Shown in pieces: positions 14,061 through 14,360 of a stretch of 14,360 bases of DNA (positions are counted from its first letter, which is position 1; the number at the start of each line of letters is the position of its first letter). The DNA lies in assembly GCA_030613445.1 (NCBI GenBank), contig JAUWLY010000033.1, forward strand, positions 1 through 14,360. The letters are read 5' to 3'. Under the pieces are notes generated by a model. That model was not told the DNA's origin. It was given only the letters and a program-made list of their open reading frames with translations, and ran no database searches. A program made the position numbers and the translations under genes. The stretch is from Candidatus Stahliibacteriota bacterium (GTDB lineage Bacteria; Hydrothermota; Tepidihabitantia; SM23-42).

Positions 14061-14130
14061 CGCGACTTAGAAGTCGCTCCCACATTTAAGAAACTGAAAT
14101 ATTTGTGGGAGAGGTTTCCAAACCTCGATT
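14058..14130. repeat. 73-nt compound inverted repeat with nested hairpins (cloverleaf-like)
   Basis: Two 27-nt halves (14058-14084 and, inverted, 14104-14130) share the frame AATCG, 6-bp hairpin stem, 2-nt turn, stem partner, CTCCCACA. The outer AATCG/CGATT and inner CTCCCACA/TGTGGGAG can pair with each other around a 19-nt loop, while each half also folds its own hairpin: CGACTT/AAGTCG on the left and AGGTTT/AAACCT on the right. The hairpin sequences differ yet both pair perfectly. It looks like a REP- or MITE-type dispersed element in the gap between divergent genes. Confidence 0.8.
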
Positions 14131-14150
14131 GAAGTTTGGATTTTAGGCAT

Positions 14151-14171
14151 TTATCCGCCTAAGGCGGATAA
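14151..14171. repeat. Palindrome overlapping the ribosome-binding site of the acyl-CoA dehydrogenase gene
   Basis: TTATCCGCCT and AGGCGGATAA (10-bp arms) flank one central A. The right arm overlaps by two bases the AAGGAGG (14170-14176) that serves the ATG at 14185. It could be an operator or an RNA hairpin near the ribosome-binding site; short GC-rich palindromes like this are also common dispersed repeats. Confidence 0.6.
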
Positions 14172-14184
14172 GGAGGTTGGTTGA

Positions 14185-14360
14185 ATGGAGTATTTTTTCA
14201 GTAAGGAAGAAAAACAATTGTGGCAAAAAGCTCGTGACATAGCGGAAAATCTGGTGCGACCAATACGCGATGATCTTGATGAAAAAGCCGAGTTTCCACT
14301 TGGGCTTGTAAAAGAAATGGGAAAACAAGGCATGTTCAGGATTTTTATCCCTGAAGAATA
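14185..14360 (+). CDS. Acyl-CoA dehydrogenase, N-terminal fragment (runs off the window)
   Basis: 58 codons are visible from the ATG at 14185, preceded by a strong AAGGAGG eight bases upstream. The sequence begins MEYFFSKEEKQLWQKARDIA and continues with LVRPIRDDLDEKAEFP, VKEMGKQGMF and IPEE. This is the helical N-terminal domain of the acyl-CoA dehydrogenase family: the EE...L...AR.IAE pattern, the D....FP...V..MG..G segment and the IPEEYGG-type turn at the cut. These flavoenzymes oxidise acyl-CoA to enoyl-CoA and pass electrons to electron-transfer flavoprotein. Substrate cannot be told from the fragment. It is the only plus-strand gene and is divergent from the membrane-protein block, so it is probably functionally separate. 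Confidence 0.88.
   Translation, partial: MEYFFSKEEKQLWQKARDIAENLVRPIRDDLDEKAEFPLGLVKEMGKQGMFRIFIPEE

Noticed and set aside
14058..14130. tRNA gene suggested by the cloverleaf folding and 73-nt length
   Set aside because: No CCA end, no T-arm TTCGA motif, no D-arm or anticodon-loop consensus, and stems of 5, 6, 8 and 6 bp do not fit tRNA.
14143..14333. Two minus-strand frames of about 60 residues at the right edge
   Set aside because: They lie opposite the acyl-CoA dehydrogenase start, which has a strong ribosome-binding site and family-typical sequence.

Overview
This window reads as a piece of a diderm (two-membrane) bacterial chromosome. It carries a TonB/ExbB/ExbD energy-transduction operon, a TonB-dependent outer-membrane receptor and secreted surface proteins, beside a block of membrane proteins with roadblock/DUF4388-type cytoplasmic partners. 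The mix (paired ExbD proteins, a receptor with an N-terminal carboxypeptidase-regulatory-like domain, an FnIII-DUF6754-like protein, short AT-rich intergenic repeats) suggests an uncultivated lineage of the FCB type, such as candidate division WOR-3 or a relative. That placement is inference from protein style only; there is no marker gene here.

Layout. Every supported gene is on the minus strand except the last, a partial acyl-CoA dehydrogenase that begins at 14185 on the plus strand. In transcription order (right to left) there are three blocks. (1) 14020-7541: nine genes, mostly unrecognised: FnIII-DUF6754-like membrane protein, 6-TM protein, two-TM protein with a large external domain, another multi-TM protein, DUF4388 protein, two roadblock-like proteins, and two small 3-TM proteins. 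(2) 7471-5342: exbB, exbD, exbD, tonB, behind its own TTGACT-N16-TATAAT promoter. (3) 5146 to beyond the left edge: lipoprotein, TonB-dependent receptor and a large secreted FnIII-containing protein, behind a perfect TTGACA-N16-TATAAT promoter embedded in a 10-bp inverted repeat.

How they work together. ExbB/ExbD/TonB would couple the proton gradient to the receptor encoded just downstream; the lipoprotein is translationally coupled to the receptor and may be its surface partner. The left-most protein and the receptor both carry Ca2+-binding-type Asp-rich loops. Block 1 looks like an uncharacterised membrane complex with cytoplasmic adaptor proteins of the kind linked to small GTPase/polarity systems; no GTPase is visible in the window. 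Several of its genes look like ancient pairs (two roadblock genes, two small 3-TM genes, and possibly two forms of the DUF6754-like domain).

Most junctions within the operons overlap by 1-4 bases (TAATG or ATGA), which implies translational coupling. The non-coding gaps are small (all under 200 bp) but rich in structure: a promoter/operator and structured leader at 5147-5341, degenerate intergenic repeats at 7911-7959 and 8377-8534, and a 73-nt cloverleaf-like compound inverted repeat at 14058-14130. No tRNA, rRNA, CRISPR, transposase or phage gene was seen.
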